Below are positions 56,738-64,000 of a stretch of DNA of 64,000 nt, one piece after another. Origin of the DNA: Luteimonas sp. GTDB lineage: Bacteria; Pseudomonadota; Gammaproteobacteria; Xanthomonadales; Xanthomonadaceae. The notes below the pieces were generated by a model. It ran no database searches. It was not told where the DNA came from and was given only the letters and a program-made list of their open reading frames with translations. The position numbers and the translations under genes were made by a program. Position 1 is the first letter of the stretch, and every line of letters starts with the position of its first letter. The DNA lies in contig JANPZU010000003.1 of assembly GCA_024707405.1 (NCBI GenBank), forward strand, positions 124,001 to 188,000, given 5' to 3'.

Positions 56738-57421
56738 TCAGAAGCGATAGGTCACGCCGACGGACAGCGAATGGGACGCCAATCGTGCATCCACGGCCCG
56801 ACCCGAGAGGCCGGTCATCTGGATGTCATCGACCCGCAAGTAACGATACCTGACATGGCCTTCGACGTTGTCCGAAAAGGATCTGCGGATCCCCCCGATC
56901 AATTGCCATGAAGACCTCCGGTCGGCGTCCCTGTCGTCCAGCAGGACAGCGCCGCCCTGCTCCAGCGCCATCCCGGAGACCTTGATTCGCGACTTTCCCG
57001 CGCCGCCCCCGGCAAAGAACGCGTAATCGCCACGGCGATGAAGGTCGAAGACCAGGTTCAGCAACATGGTGCTCGCAACGACATCACCATCCAATCCTTG
57101 GTCGCCCACGACCAGTCCGCTCGAATGACTCCAGTCGCTGCCGGCATCATCGATGCCGACGTCGAGGCGGGATGCTTCGGCTTCGACGCGCAACCGGCCA
57201 AAGTCATAGCCGACCAGCAACGCACCGTTGAAACCGGGCTTGTGATCAACCTCCAGCCGTCCGACCGTCCCCGCCGTGCCCCCTGGCGTGAACGTCATGT
57301 CCATCTGCGTCGACACTGCCAGGCCCAACTCGCCGCCGAAGTAGATACCTTTCTCCTGTGCCGCAACCGGGAAAACAAGTGCAGCCGATGAAATCGCTGC
57401 CGCCACGAGAAAACAACGCAT
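56738..57421 (-). CDS. Outer-membrane beta-barrel protein (OmpA/opacity-like)
   Basis: A 227-residue precursor with signal peptide (about 1-21, ending VAAQ) and an eight-stranded-barrel pattern: GIYFGGELGLAVS at the start, GFNGALLVGYDFGRLRVEAE, YAFFAGGGAGKSRIKV, and the terminal strand HSLSVGVTYRF ending in Phe. No peptidoglycan-binding domain. The start at 57421 is preceded by AAGGAGGAG, a strong ribosome site; the frame above it (to 57598) is not protein-like. Exact role unknown. It converges with dnaE across 57 bases. Confidence 0.75.
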   Translation of the reverse strand: MRCFLVAAAISSAALVFPVAAQEKGIYFGGELGLAVSTQMDMTFTPGGTAGTVGRLEVDHKPGFNGALLVGYDFGRLRVEAEASRLDVGIDDAGSDWSHSSGLVVGDQGLDGDVVASTMLLNLVFDLHRRGDYAFFAGGGAGKSRIKVSGMALEQGGAVLLDDRDADRRSSWQLIGGIRRSFSDNVEGHVRYRYLRVDDIQMTGLSGRAVDARLASHSLSVGVTYRF

Positions 57422-57629
57422 GGACTCCTCCTTCAGATCAATGCCCCCGCTCCCCGGCGGCCGGTGACGGCACAAGGTTGCCGTCCATGGAGAAGGCGCA
57501 TTCCGGCAACAAACCGGCTCATCGCAATGCAATGGCGACTCCAATGCCTTGGACACGATCAGCACACGGCGGCACAGCGTGTTGCTCGGACACTTCACCG
57601 AAACCGGCGTCGAACATGACAGTGCACGA

Positions 57630-59051
57630 CTAGGCGAGCATTGCGATCCATTGTTTGCCGACGCGGCGGATGCGAGCGACGGCCTTCAGATCATCCCAGG
57701 CATCCCATGCGGGCCCCGGTCGTCCGAAAGCGAATTTGTAGATTCCAACCCGGGTGGCAACGACCATGCCGCCGGAGAAAAAATGCCACGGAAACACGAC
57801 ACGCACGTCCGCCAGCGGCTGGTCGAACAGCGGCACCCGATGACCAGCCTTGAGCCTTGCCGAAAACGCTTCCCTGCACGCCTGGCGTTCGAGTCGCAGC
57901 AATTGTCGTTCGGCCGCCGTTCCCGGCCCGTGCGCGATGAAGGACAGCCGCCCGCGTCGCAGACTCAATTCGCCCGGCAAGCTACGGATGCCAACGAGGA
58001 GCCATGCAGGCGAGCACAGGAATCGATGCTTGTCGACGATACGTGTCGTCATCTTTTTCGCCGATGCCGCACCGGCGTCGTAACGCTGTTCGTCGGGATT
58101 GCCATACGGATGACTGGAACGGATGTCCCACAATCCGAGACTGCGCCCGGATCGGAAATAGCTGATGTAAGGCCCATCCTGCACGTGGCAATCGCCACGT
58201 CGATAACCAAGCGTGCATTGGTCACGGATGGTGCGCACTTCCCAGGCCAACCACCATTGCGGCATCCACTCGGGATCGAAACGCAACGAACGACGCACGG
58301 CATCAGCCGCATCCGCATCGTATTCGGCTTCGGGCATGCGCAACACCAGTACCGGCCAGGACTGCACTTGGTGCAGGCCACGCGCCTCCTGTCTTGATTC
58401 AACGTCGACCGCGCGCAACTCGCGCATGCGCATGGCCAGACTGTCACGCGACAGCGACAGCCACGCGCCCCCGGCAGACCAGCCCTTGCGGGTCGCCGGC
58501 ATCGCTGCATCCACCGCGACTGGCGCTGCATCGGCCGGGGGAACATCCGACCCGGCGTCCATGCCACGCAACCAGTACGCCGCCATCTCGGCCTGCGGCG
58601 ACCCCAGGCCACCCCCGGGCGTCTCGAAGCCACGGCGCGGCGACAACAGCGCGATCTGTGACATTCCGTCCGGCGACACCGCTTGCCACAGCACGCATTG
58701 CTTCCACCACTCACACGGCACGTGCAGGGCGTGTTCCTGTTCCACGATCCGCCACCCCTTCGGCACCTCGATGCTGCCAAGCACCAGCGGTTCGCCATCC
58801 CGGGTGATCGACTCGCGCATCACCACGACCTCGCGCGCAGCGGTGGCGAACGGCGGCGTCGATATGTCCATCGCCCCCCGCGCGTCGTCCGGAAACCGAT
58901 CCTGTGCGGGCGTCGCCAGCGCCCGTTCGGCCACCACGCCGATCCGGTCGTGCCGCGCATGGTCACCGCACCCCGCCAGCACGCCGCAGCCCAGTCCTGC
59001 CACCAACACACATCGCCAGCAGGCCCGATGCGCGGCCACGAAGTAGTTCAC
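57630..59051 (-). CDS. Lipoprotein of unknown function, third lipoprotein of the operon
   Basis: A 473-residue precursor with lipobox VLAGC (Cys28). Around residues 90-140 a segment (VPKGWRIVEQE ... VSPDGMSQIALLSPRRGFE) parallels the VPAGWQ ... APDSLTALEILPGFNW segment of the two other lipoproteins of this operon, which suggests a common domain. The C-terminal half is different: it has several Cys (DQCTLGYRRGDC) and no long helix. The start overlaps the stop of the upstream lipoprotein gene (ATGA). Function unknown. Confidence 0.7.
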   Translation of the reverse strand: MNYFVAAHRACWRCVLVAGLGCGVLAGCGDHARHDRIGVVAERALATPAQDRFPDDARGAMDISTPPFATAAREVVVMRESITRDGEPLVLGSIEVPKGWRIVEQEHALHVPCEWWKQCVLWQAVSPDGMSQIALLSPRRGFETPGGGLGSPQAEMAAYWLRGMDAGSDVPPADAAPVAVDAAMPATRKGWSAGGAWLSLSRDSLAMRMRELRAVDVESRQEARGLHQVQSWPVLVLRMPEAEYDADAADAVRRSLRFDPEWMPQWWLAWEVRTIRDQCTLGYRRGDCHVQDGPYISYFRSGRSLGLWDIRSSHPYGNPDEQRYDAGAASAKKMTTRIVDKHRFLCSPAWLLVGIRSLPGELSLRRGRLSFIAHGPGTAAERQLLRLERQACREAFSARLKAGHRVPLFDQPLADVRVVFPWHFFSGGMVVATRVGIYKFAFGRPGPAWDAWDDLKAVARIRRVGKQWIAMLA

Positions 59052-60316
59052 GGCACGCGCTGCAGTTCGACGTAATCGTCCGGAGGGTTCGGGTAAGGCT
59101 CATCGGTGCTGTAAGCCCTGGACGGATCTTGCGTGTTCTGGAACACCTGGCTGCCGCCATGGATGCTCGACTGCACTTGCGTGCCTTGCACGCCAGCATG
59201 CGTGTTGTACTCGCCGATGGCTTCCAGTCCCCGCCTGTGCATCCTGTCGCTGGTTGCGCTGGTGTTGGCAGCAATCTGGTTGTAGATGCCGGCGACTTCG
59301 CGGTTGCCGCGCATGCGGATGGCGTGGCGATCGGCCATGCCGCGCGCATTGATGATCGCCATTTGCCGGCTGTGCCATTCATCGATCTTCCTGCGCTGCC
59401 CCGAAAAATAGCGCTCGATGTTCTGCTTCAGGCGCGGCATGGCCAAGGCCTGCCACTGCTTGTCCTGCTCTGCAGTGCCCAGGATGCGATCGATCAGCTT
59501 GAGGTCGAGCCGGTCATTGGGTGCGCGGTAGGACACAACGCCCGTGGCAACGGCGCTGATGTTGCCGTTGATCTGGGTGAAATTGACAACGGTCGAGAGC
59601 ATTTCCCGCATTTCGATGCCGTCTTTCTCGAACGCCAGCAACAGACTCCCCGCCTCGAAACGACGTGCCTGCCCCGGCTGCAGGCCCATGCCCGTTTCGC
59701 GCATCATCCGCTCGCTGTTGCGCTCGGCTTCCTGCACCCATTCCGGCCTGTCGATGTAGTCGAGCACGCGCGCCTCTGGTCGTGATTGCTTCGCCGCAGC
59801 CTGCAGGAACTCGCGTGCCGAGCGGAACGGCGCGACCGGGCAGGGATCGGTCTGGATCTGCGTGCCCTGCACCTGCCAGCCGAAATTGGGCATGAGTTCG
59901 ATCACGCTCAGGCTGTCGGGCCCGATCGCCGACCATGCCGTCTGCACCATGTTGGAATGGCAATTGGCGGCATCGTTCCAGACCACGCCACCGGTGGTCT
60001 GCCAACCTGCCGGAATCTGCACTCGCCATGCCACGACCGGTCGTCCGAATCCGGCCTGATCCATGATTTCCGCCGTCACCAAGCGCGACGTATCAAGCTG
60101 CGGTGGCTGCAGCGGTTCGGCCTGCCCCATCGACGAGGCAGCCAGCATCCCGGCATGCTCGGACTGGAATGCATCCATGCGTGCTTGCGGCCATGGCACG
60201 TCAGCCTGTGCGTGCGCGGATTCTGCAGCCGGCTCGTCGTCCGGCATTGCGCAACCTGCCACCATCGCGGCAACCCATGCGGCGATGGCAATGCCGCGCC
60301 TGATCCCGATATTCAT
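59048..60316 (-). CDS. Lipoprotein of unknown function, paralogue B
   Basis: A 422-residue precursor with lipobox MVAGC (Cys22). It is a clear paralogue of the product at 61184-62455: shared blocks are PPQLDTSR, IPAGWQTTGGVVWNDAANC, DSLSVIELMPNFGWQVQGT, ARVLDY, GIEMREMLS, QMAIINARG, ADRHAIRMR, EVAGIYN-AANTSAT and SSIHGG-VF. Residues about 275-380 are predicted long helices. The C-terminus is Pro/Tyr-rich (YSTDEPYPNPPDDYVEL). No family that I recognise. It sits 91 bases below the rhodanese-like gene. Confidence 0.75.
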   Translation of the reverse strand: MNIGIRRGIAIAAWVAAMVAGCAMPDDEPAAESAHAQADVPWPQARMDAFQSEHAGMLAASSMGQAEPLQPPQLDTSRLVTAEIMDQAGFGRPVVAWRVQIPAGWQTTGGVVWNDAANCHSNMVQTAWSAIGPDSLSVIELMPNFGWQVQGTQIQTDPCPVAPFRSAREFLQAAAKQSRPEARVLDYIDRPEWVQEAERNSERMMRETGMGLQPGQARRFEAGSLLLAFEKDGIEMREMLSTVVNFTQINGNISAVATGVVSYRAPNDRLDLKLIDRILGTAEQDKQWQALAMPRLKQNIERYFSGQRRKIDEWHSRQMAIINARGMADRHAIRMRGNREVAGIYNQIAANTSATSDRMHRRGLEAIGEYNTHAGVQGTQVQSSIHGGSQVFQNTQDPSRAYSTDEPYPNPPDDYVELQRVP

Positions 60317-60407
60317 CTGCCTTCTCCTGGGCCTGCAACGACCCTTCGATTCATCACGCCGTGTGACCCGGCAAACGGGTCATCGTCGTATCCCGTTGCG
60401 TATCCGC

Positions 60408-61187
60408 TCACCATTGCGCCGGTGCGGAAGGTTGCTGTTGCTGCCCCCTCGGTCCTTGCTCCGGCACCGGCCCACCCGCCGTGAGCACCGGCAATCCCGC
60501 CTGCTGCCAGGCTTCGATCCCGCCGCGATACCAGGCCACGTTGCGATAGCCTATGCGCATTGCGCGCAAGGCGGCGTTGTAGGAGCCCCAGCACTGCACG
60601 CCACCGCAATAGAACACCAATGCGCGGGTTTGATCGCCGTTGGTGATCTGCTGCAGGTACTGGCCGAATTCACGCTGCACCTGGTCGTCGAAACTGCCGC
60701 CCTGTGCCGCAGGCCCGACCGGGATCGCACCCGGCAGGTGCTGCATGCTCCCGTAGGCATGCAACAACAGAATGTTCGCTTGGCCTCCCTGCAGCAACTG
60801 CGCGAGTTGTTGTGTCCCGATCACGCGGCCTCCCGGGATGGAGGTCGGCGTCGGGCCACCGAGCTGATTGGAGGGGCGCAGTTGTTGCGTCGGCGCCACG
60901 CCGAAGTCCTGCGCTTCGCTGGAATTGCCTTGCATTGCTGACGTATTGCCGTCGGTGGCGTACAGGCCCGACGACACTGGCGGTGCTTGCTGCTGCAGCG
61001 TGCCCGCGGCCCCGTGCGACCGATCCTGCGGTACGCGCGCCGGTGGGTTGCCCGTTTGCACGGGACGTTGCTGCCCCTGCCCGCGTTGTCCGAAGCTGTC
61101 CTGGGCACCGACGACCAAAGGAAGCGATGCGCACAAGGGAACGGCGAGGAATACGGACAGGATGCGATGCGAAATCCGGCGGCTCAT
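60408..61187 (-). CDS. Exported rhodanese-like protein (CxxCW-type)
   Basis: A 259-residue protein with signal peptide (about 1-29, ending GAQ), a Gln/Pro-rich low-complexity region (about 30-105) and a C-terminal rhodanese fold. The active loop is LVFYCGGVQCWGSYNAALRA, followed by IGYRNVAWYRGGIEAWQQAG, close to the CXXCW proteins linked with PQQ-dependent catabolism. The first Cys is in the rhodanese catalytic position. It is encoded between two paralogous lipoproteins; start overlaps the upstream stop (ATGA). A periplasmic thiol or sulfur-transfer function is inference. Confidence 0.78.
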   Translation of the reverse strand: MSRRISHRILSVFLAVPLCASLPLVVGAQDSFGQRGQGQQRPVQTGNPPARVPQDRSHGAAGTLQQQAPPVSSGLYATDGNTSAMQGNSSEAQDFGVAPTQQLRPSNQLGGPTPTSIPGGRVIGTQQLAQLLQGGQANILLLHAYGSMQHLPGAIPVGPAAQGGSFDDQVQREFGQYLQQITNGDQTRALVFYCGGVQCWGSYNAALRAMRIGYRNVAWYRGGIEAWQQAGLPVLTAGGPVPEQGPRGQQQQPSAPAQW

Positions 61188-62455
61188 GGGATCTGCTCCA
61201 GTTCGGTTGCGTTGGTCGGCTCGTGGTAGGGATCGTTGGTGCTGTAGGCACGCGCGGGGACGTTGTCGTCCTGGAACACGCGGTTTCCGCCATGGATGCT
61301 CGACACGACCTGGGATCCATCCGTCCCCGCGTAACGATTCACTTCGTTGATGCCATCGACCGATCGCCTGTGGATCGAATCGTTCGTGGCGCTGGTATTG
61401 GCGGCCACGGCGTTGTAGATGCCGGCAACCTCCTGGTTGGTGCGCATGCGGATGGCATGGCGATCCGCCGCGCCGCGTGCGTTGATGATCGCCATCTGCC
61501 GGTTGTGCCAATCGTTGATGCTGTTCCTCTGGTCACTGGTGTAACGCTGCAAATTGGCCCTGCTGCGCGCCTTCATGGCCTCCATCCATTGCATGTTGGG
61601 CTTCATCGAGTCCGCGATGCGCTGGGTCAGTTCGAAATCGAGCCGCCCGGACGGTGCACGCAACGCATGGATCGTCGCGGTGCCGGCGACCACGTTGCCT
61701 TGCGCCTCGGAGAAACTCACCGCGGCACTCAGCATCTCGCGCATTTCCACGCCGTCACTGTTGACGTATCCGATCAACAGGCGACCGGCGTCGTGTCGCA
61801 TCCGCGCCTGCGGGTTCTGCTGCCCGGCCTGGGCCATCTTGCTTTCGACTTCGGGCAGTTGCTGGTAATCGAGCACGCGCGCACCGGGGCGCGTGCGCTG
61901 CACCGTCGCTTCAAGGAACTCGCGGGTCGTTCGGAACGGAGCGGCCGGACAGGGATTCATCTGGATCTCCGTACCCTGCACTTGCCAGTTGAAGCCGGGC
62001 AGGATCTCCAGCGCCGTGAGGCTGTCGGGCGCCATCGCGGTCCATCCCATCTGGAACTGGTTTGCGATGCAATTGGTGGCATCGTTCCAGCTCACGCCCC
62101 CAACCGTCTGCCAACCGGCCGGCACCTGCACGTTGGCCACCGCCATGGGCTGCGCGAAGCCGTTGCGATCGATGATCTGCACCTGCTGCATGCGGCTGGT
62201 GTCCAGTTGCGGCGGCATCGGCAGCCTTGCCGCCGGCCCATCCGGAGACATTGAAGGGAAGTTCGCGCGCATCTCCGGCGCAACTACCGACGGATCGAAC
62301 CCCCCATCCTGCGCCGGTGGCCAGGGGGCGTTCCCGGCTCCGGCATTCGGCTCGACCGATGTGATGCCCTCCTGCGGCACGTCGCCTGTACACGCGGCCA
62401 AGGCCAGCGCGAACGTCGCGGCCAGCAGGCCGTGGGTGCGGTTGCATTGCTTCAT
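61184..62455 (-). CDS. Lipoprotein of unknown function, paralogue A (first gene of operon)
   Basis: A 423-residue precursor with lipobox LALAAC (Cys22). Acidic/Pro/Gly-rich linker to about residue 75, then a globular part (VPAGWQTVGGVSWNDATNC ... MNPCPAAPFRTTREFLE), a helical part with KARSRANLQRY and WHNRQMAIINARGAADRHA, then SSIHGGNRVFQDDN and a Tyr/Pro-rich tail. Paralogous to the product at 59048-60316. The start is ATG 62455; an upstream frame adds 37 residues without signal-peptide features. Function unknown. Confidence 0.75.
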   Translation of the reverse strand: MKQCNRTHGLLAATFALALAACTGDVPQEGITSVEPNAGAGNAPWPPAQDGGFDPSVVAPEMRANFPSMSPDGPAARLPMPPQLDTSRMQQVQIIDRNGFAQPMAVANVQVPAGWQTVGGVSWNDATNCIANQFQMGWTAMAPDSLTALEILPGFNWQVQGTEIQMNPCPAAPFRTTREFLEATVQRTRPGARVLDYQQLPEVESKMAQAGQQNPQARMRHDAGRLLIGYVNSDGVEMREMLSAAVSFSEAQGNVVAGTATIHALRAPSGRLDFELTQRIADSMKPNMQWMEAMKARSRANLQRYTSDQRNSINDWHNRQMAIINARGAADRHAIRMRTNQEVAGIYNAVAANTSATNDSIHRRSVDGINEVNRYAGTDGSQVVSSIHGGNRVFQDDNVPARAYSTNDPYHEPTNATELEQIP

Positions 62456-62619
62456 CGTCGAATCCCCGAGTGGGCGTGATTGCCCTGTCATCGGTGACAG
62501 GCGCAAGACGCCACCGAAATGGCTCACGGAGTCCACGAGAACCGGAATGAGCCATTCCGCCCTCACCTTGCGCCTTGTCGATCAACGGCTCACCGATCGC
62601 CAGGAGGAAGTCGCACGCC

Positions 62620-62829
62620 ATGCCCGATGCCGACCACGAAGTTGCCGCCACCCGCCGGATCCTGTTCGCACGGATCGCCGCGCGTGCCGGCGAGCGGGAT
62701 GTGCTGCGCGCGGAACGCCTGCTGTTGCGTGGCCTGCAACGCCAGTGGCCGGACGCATTGATCAGCAACCTGTTGCACGGCCTGCTGGCCAGGGCCATGC
62801 CAGGCACGCCGCGCGGGGATGCCCCATGA
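62620..62829 (+). CDS. Small protein of unknown function
   Basis: A 69-residue protein rich in Arg, Ala and Leu, likely helical (ARAGERDVLRAERLLLRGLQ). No signal peptide or recognised domain. Support comes from a strong ribosome site AGGAGGAAG ending 10 bases before ATG 62620, and strong third-position G/C bias in this frame. It is divergent from the lipoprotein operon across 164 bases and converges with the sigma factor gene 36 bases on. No homologue known to me. Confidence 0.5.
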   Translation: MPDADHEVAATRRILFARIAARAGERDVLRAERLLLRGLQRQWPDALISNLLHGLLARAMPGTPRGDAP

Positions 62830-62864
62830 TCGACAATGAGTACAAACGCCTGTGCGGCGCGTGG

Positions 62865-63422
62865 TCAGCCCTGATCGGACAGGGCGTCGAACAGCCAGGC
62901 GCGGGCGGCCTGCCAGTGGCGCTTGACCGTGGCCGGCGACAGGCCAAGGGCCTCGGCGGTCTCCTCGATGGTCAAGCCGCCGAAGTAACGCAACTCGACG
63001 ACACGCCCCTTGTCGGGGTCGATGGCTTCGAGTCGCGCGAGCGCAGCGTCGAGTGAAGCGATGTCGATGTCGCTGCACTCCCACACCAGTTCCACCTCGG
63101 TCAGTGACAGCCGCTCGCCACCGTCGCGTTTCCCGGCCGAACGCCTGCGCGCATGGTCGACAAGGATTTCCCGCATGATCCTCGCCGCGAGCCGCACGAA
63201 ATGAACCCGATCCTGCCAATCGATGCGATCCATCCCGCCCAGGCGCATGTAGGCCTCGTTGACCAATGCGGTCGGCTGCAGGGTATGGCTGGCGCGTTCC
63301 CCGGCAAGTTGCCGGCGCGCGATGGCGTGCAGTTCGGGATAGGCAAGCGCGACCAGGCGATCCCGCGCACCGAGATCGCCGCTTCTCCAAGCCACGAGCA
63401 ATTGCGTGAATTCACCATCCAC
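62865..63422 (-). CDS. ECF-type RNA polymerase sigma factor
   Basis: A 185-residue sigma factor with region 2 (LQPTALVNEAYMRLGG, IMREILVDHARRRSAGKR) and region 4 with helix-turn-helix ETAEALGLSPATVKRHW. The pattern matches the TIGR02999-type ECF family common in Xanthomonadales. Such sigma factors are often paired with a Ser/Thr kinase gene, and here a kinase gene starts divergently 104 bases away. No anti-sigma gene is seen next to it. Confidence 0.88.
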   Translation of the reverse strand: MDGEFTQLLVAWRSGDLGARDRLVALAYPELHAIARRQLAGERASHTLQPTALVNEAYMRLGGMDRIDWQDRVHFVRLAARIMREILVDHARRRSAGKRDGGERLSLTEVELVWECSDIDIASLDAALARLEAIDPDKGRVVELRYFGGLTIEETAEALGLSPATVKRHWQAARAWLFDALSDQG

Positions 63423-63526
63423 GCCATCGAGTGTATCAGTGGCAACGCGTCTCGATTCACCGCACCACCCCGAGGTTTGCTACGGTCACGGACTCACCGG
63501 CGGTACCGTCGGCACGGGGACTGGTG

Positions 63527-64000
63527 ATGGACAAGGCCGGGGAACATCTGGTGCTGCAATGGTTCGAGCGGGCGCTCGACGTGTCATCCGCCGATCGCCG
63601 CGCCTGGCTCGATACGCAGGATCTGCCCGAATGGTTGCATGCACGCGTGGCCCGGCTGGTCGAAACGGAATCGGCGCTCGACGGCTTCCTCGAAGAACCG
63701 GCTGCGGCGGTCAGTCCGGAAGGCTTCCCGCAACTGGGCGAGCGCCTCGGCAACTTCGAGCTCATCGCACCCATCGACAGCGGCGGCATGGGCGTGGTCT
63801 ACCTCGGGCGACGCGCAGACGACGCGTTCGAGCAGCGCGTGGCGCTGAAACTCATCCGACCTCTGCACCTGGGCGCGAACCTCGCCTTTCGCAGACAACT
63901 GGTCGCACGTTTCGAGAACGAACGCGCCCTGCTCGCACGCATGACCCACCCGAACATCGCACGCATCCTCGACGGCGGCAGCACCACCTCGGGCATCCCG
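63527..64000 (+). CDS. Serine/threonine protein kinase, N-terminal part (cut by window edge)
   Basis: From ATG 63527 the frame stays open for 158 codons to the end of the window. The first ~80 residues are helical (LQWFERALDVSSADRRAWLD), then the protein kinase N-lobe follows: glycine loop APIDSGGMGVVYLG, VALKLIRP with the ATP-anchoring Lys, and FENERALLARMTHPNIARILDGG. This fits the Ser/Thr kinases partnered with the TIGR02999 ECF sigma factor. The C-lobe and any sensor domain lie outside the window. Confidence 0.85.
   Translation, partial: MDKAGEHLVLQWFERALDVSSADRRAWLDTQDLPEWLHARVARLVETESALDGFLEEPAAAVSPEGFPQLGERLGNFELIAPIDSGGMGVVYLGRRADDAFEQRVALKLIRPLHLGANLAFRRQLVARFENERALLARMTHPNIARILDGGSTTSGIP

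Noticed and set aside
1-64000. CRISPR arrays, insertion sequences, integrases, prophage or restriction genes
   Set aside because: No regularly spaced identical repeats, no transposase or integrase frames and no inverted-repeat-bounded elements were seen. The tRNA-Ser genes have no duplicated 3' ends nearby that would suggest attachment sites.

Overview
The window is GC-rich chromosomal DNA from a gammaproteobacterium of the Xanthomonadales (Lysobacter, Luteimonas or Xanthomonas-like). The evidence is the housekeeping order (map-glnD-dapD-dapE; rpsB-tsf ... pyrH-frr-uppS-cdsA-dxr-rseP-bamA-lpxD-fabZ-lpxA-lpxB-rnhB ... dnaE), a Kdo kinase gene, no skp between bamA and lpxD, and strong G/C bias at third codon positions. 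I see no phage, insertion sequence or CRISPR array. Most long antisense reading frames are by-products of this composition.

Layout. 1-6.6 kb: two membrane/glycosyltransferase genes on the minus strand, then a plus-strand MoxR ATPase, DUF58, TgpA transglutaminase and Slp lipoprotein operon. 6.6-10.4 kb: HIT protein, recR, ybaB and dnaX on the minus strand, then tRNA-Ser(GGA) and the 4.5S SRP RNA, followed by a diverged tandem repeat. 10.4-15.2 kb: a beta-propeller protein and a tightly packed minus-strand run kdkA, metallo-beta-lactamase, moaA, moaC, moaD, moaE. 15.3-17.6 kb: a glycosyltransferase, tRNA-Ser(CGA), an I78-type inhibitor lipoprotein and an outer-membrane protein. 17.6-19.6 kb: asnB with an asparagine-rich leader peptide and terminator that form a textbook attenuator. 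19.6-27.1 kb: a UbiB-family kinase gene, then the minus-strand operon map-glnD-dapD-arsC-like-dapE.

27.4-32.0 kb: a compact four-gene chaperone-usher pilus of the Csu (spore-coat-U) type, sitting between map and rpsB. 32.0-34.2 kb: rpsB with a structured leader, and tsf. 34.6-37.2 kb: an M64 metallopeptidase followed by six VCBS/FG-GAP repeats, split by a one-base frame change in a G tract. 37.3-49.6 kb: pyrH through rnhB, the translation, envelope lipid and lipid A block, with many 4-base start/stop overlaps. 49.7-53.0 kb: accessory genes, including a CadC-like regulator also broken in a G run, and a DUF1232 protein. 53.2-56.7 kb: dnaE.

56.7-64 kb is accessory: a beta-barrel protein, an uncharacterised exported operon of three lipoproteins and one rhodanese-like protein, a small orphan gene, and an ECF sigma factor divergent from a Ser/Thr kinase that runs off the end. 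The most notable points are the asnB attenuator, the lipoprotein/rhodanese operon, the two G-run frame breaks and the pilus insertion at the map/rpsB junction.
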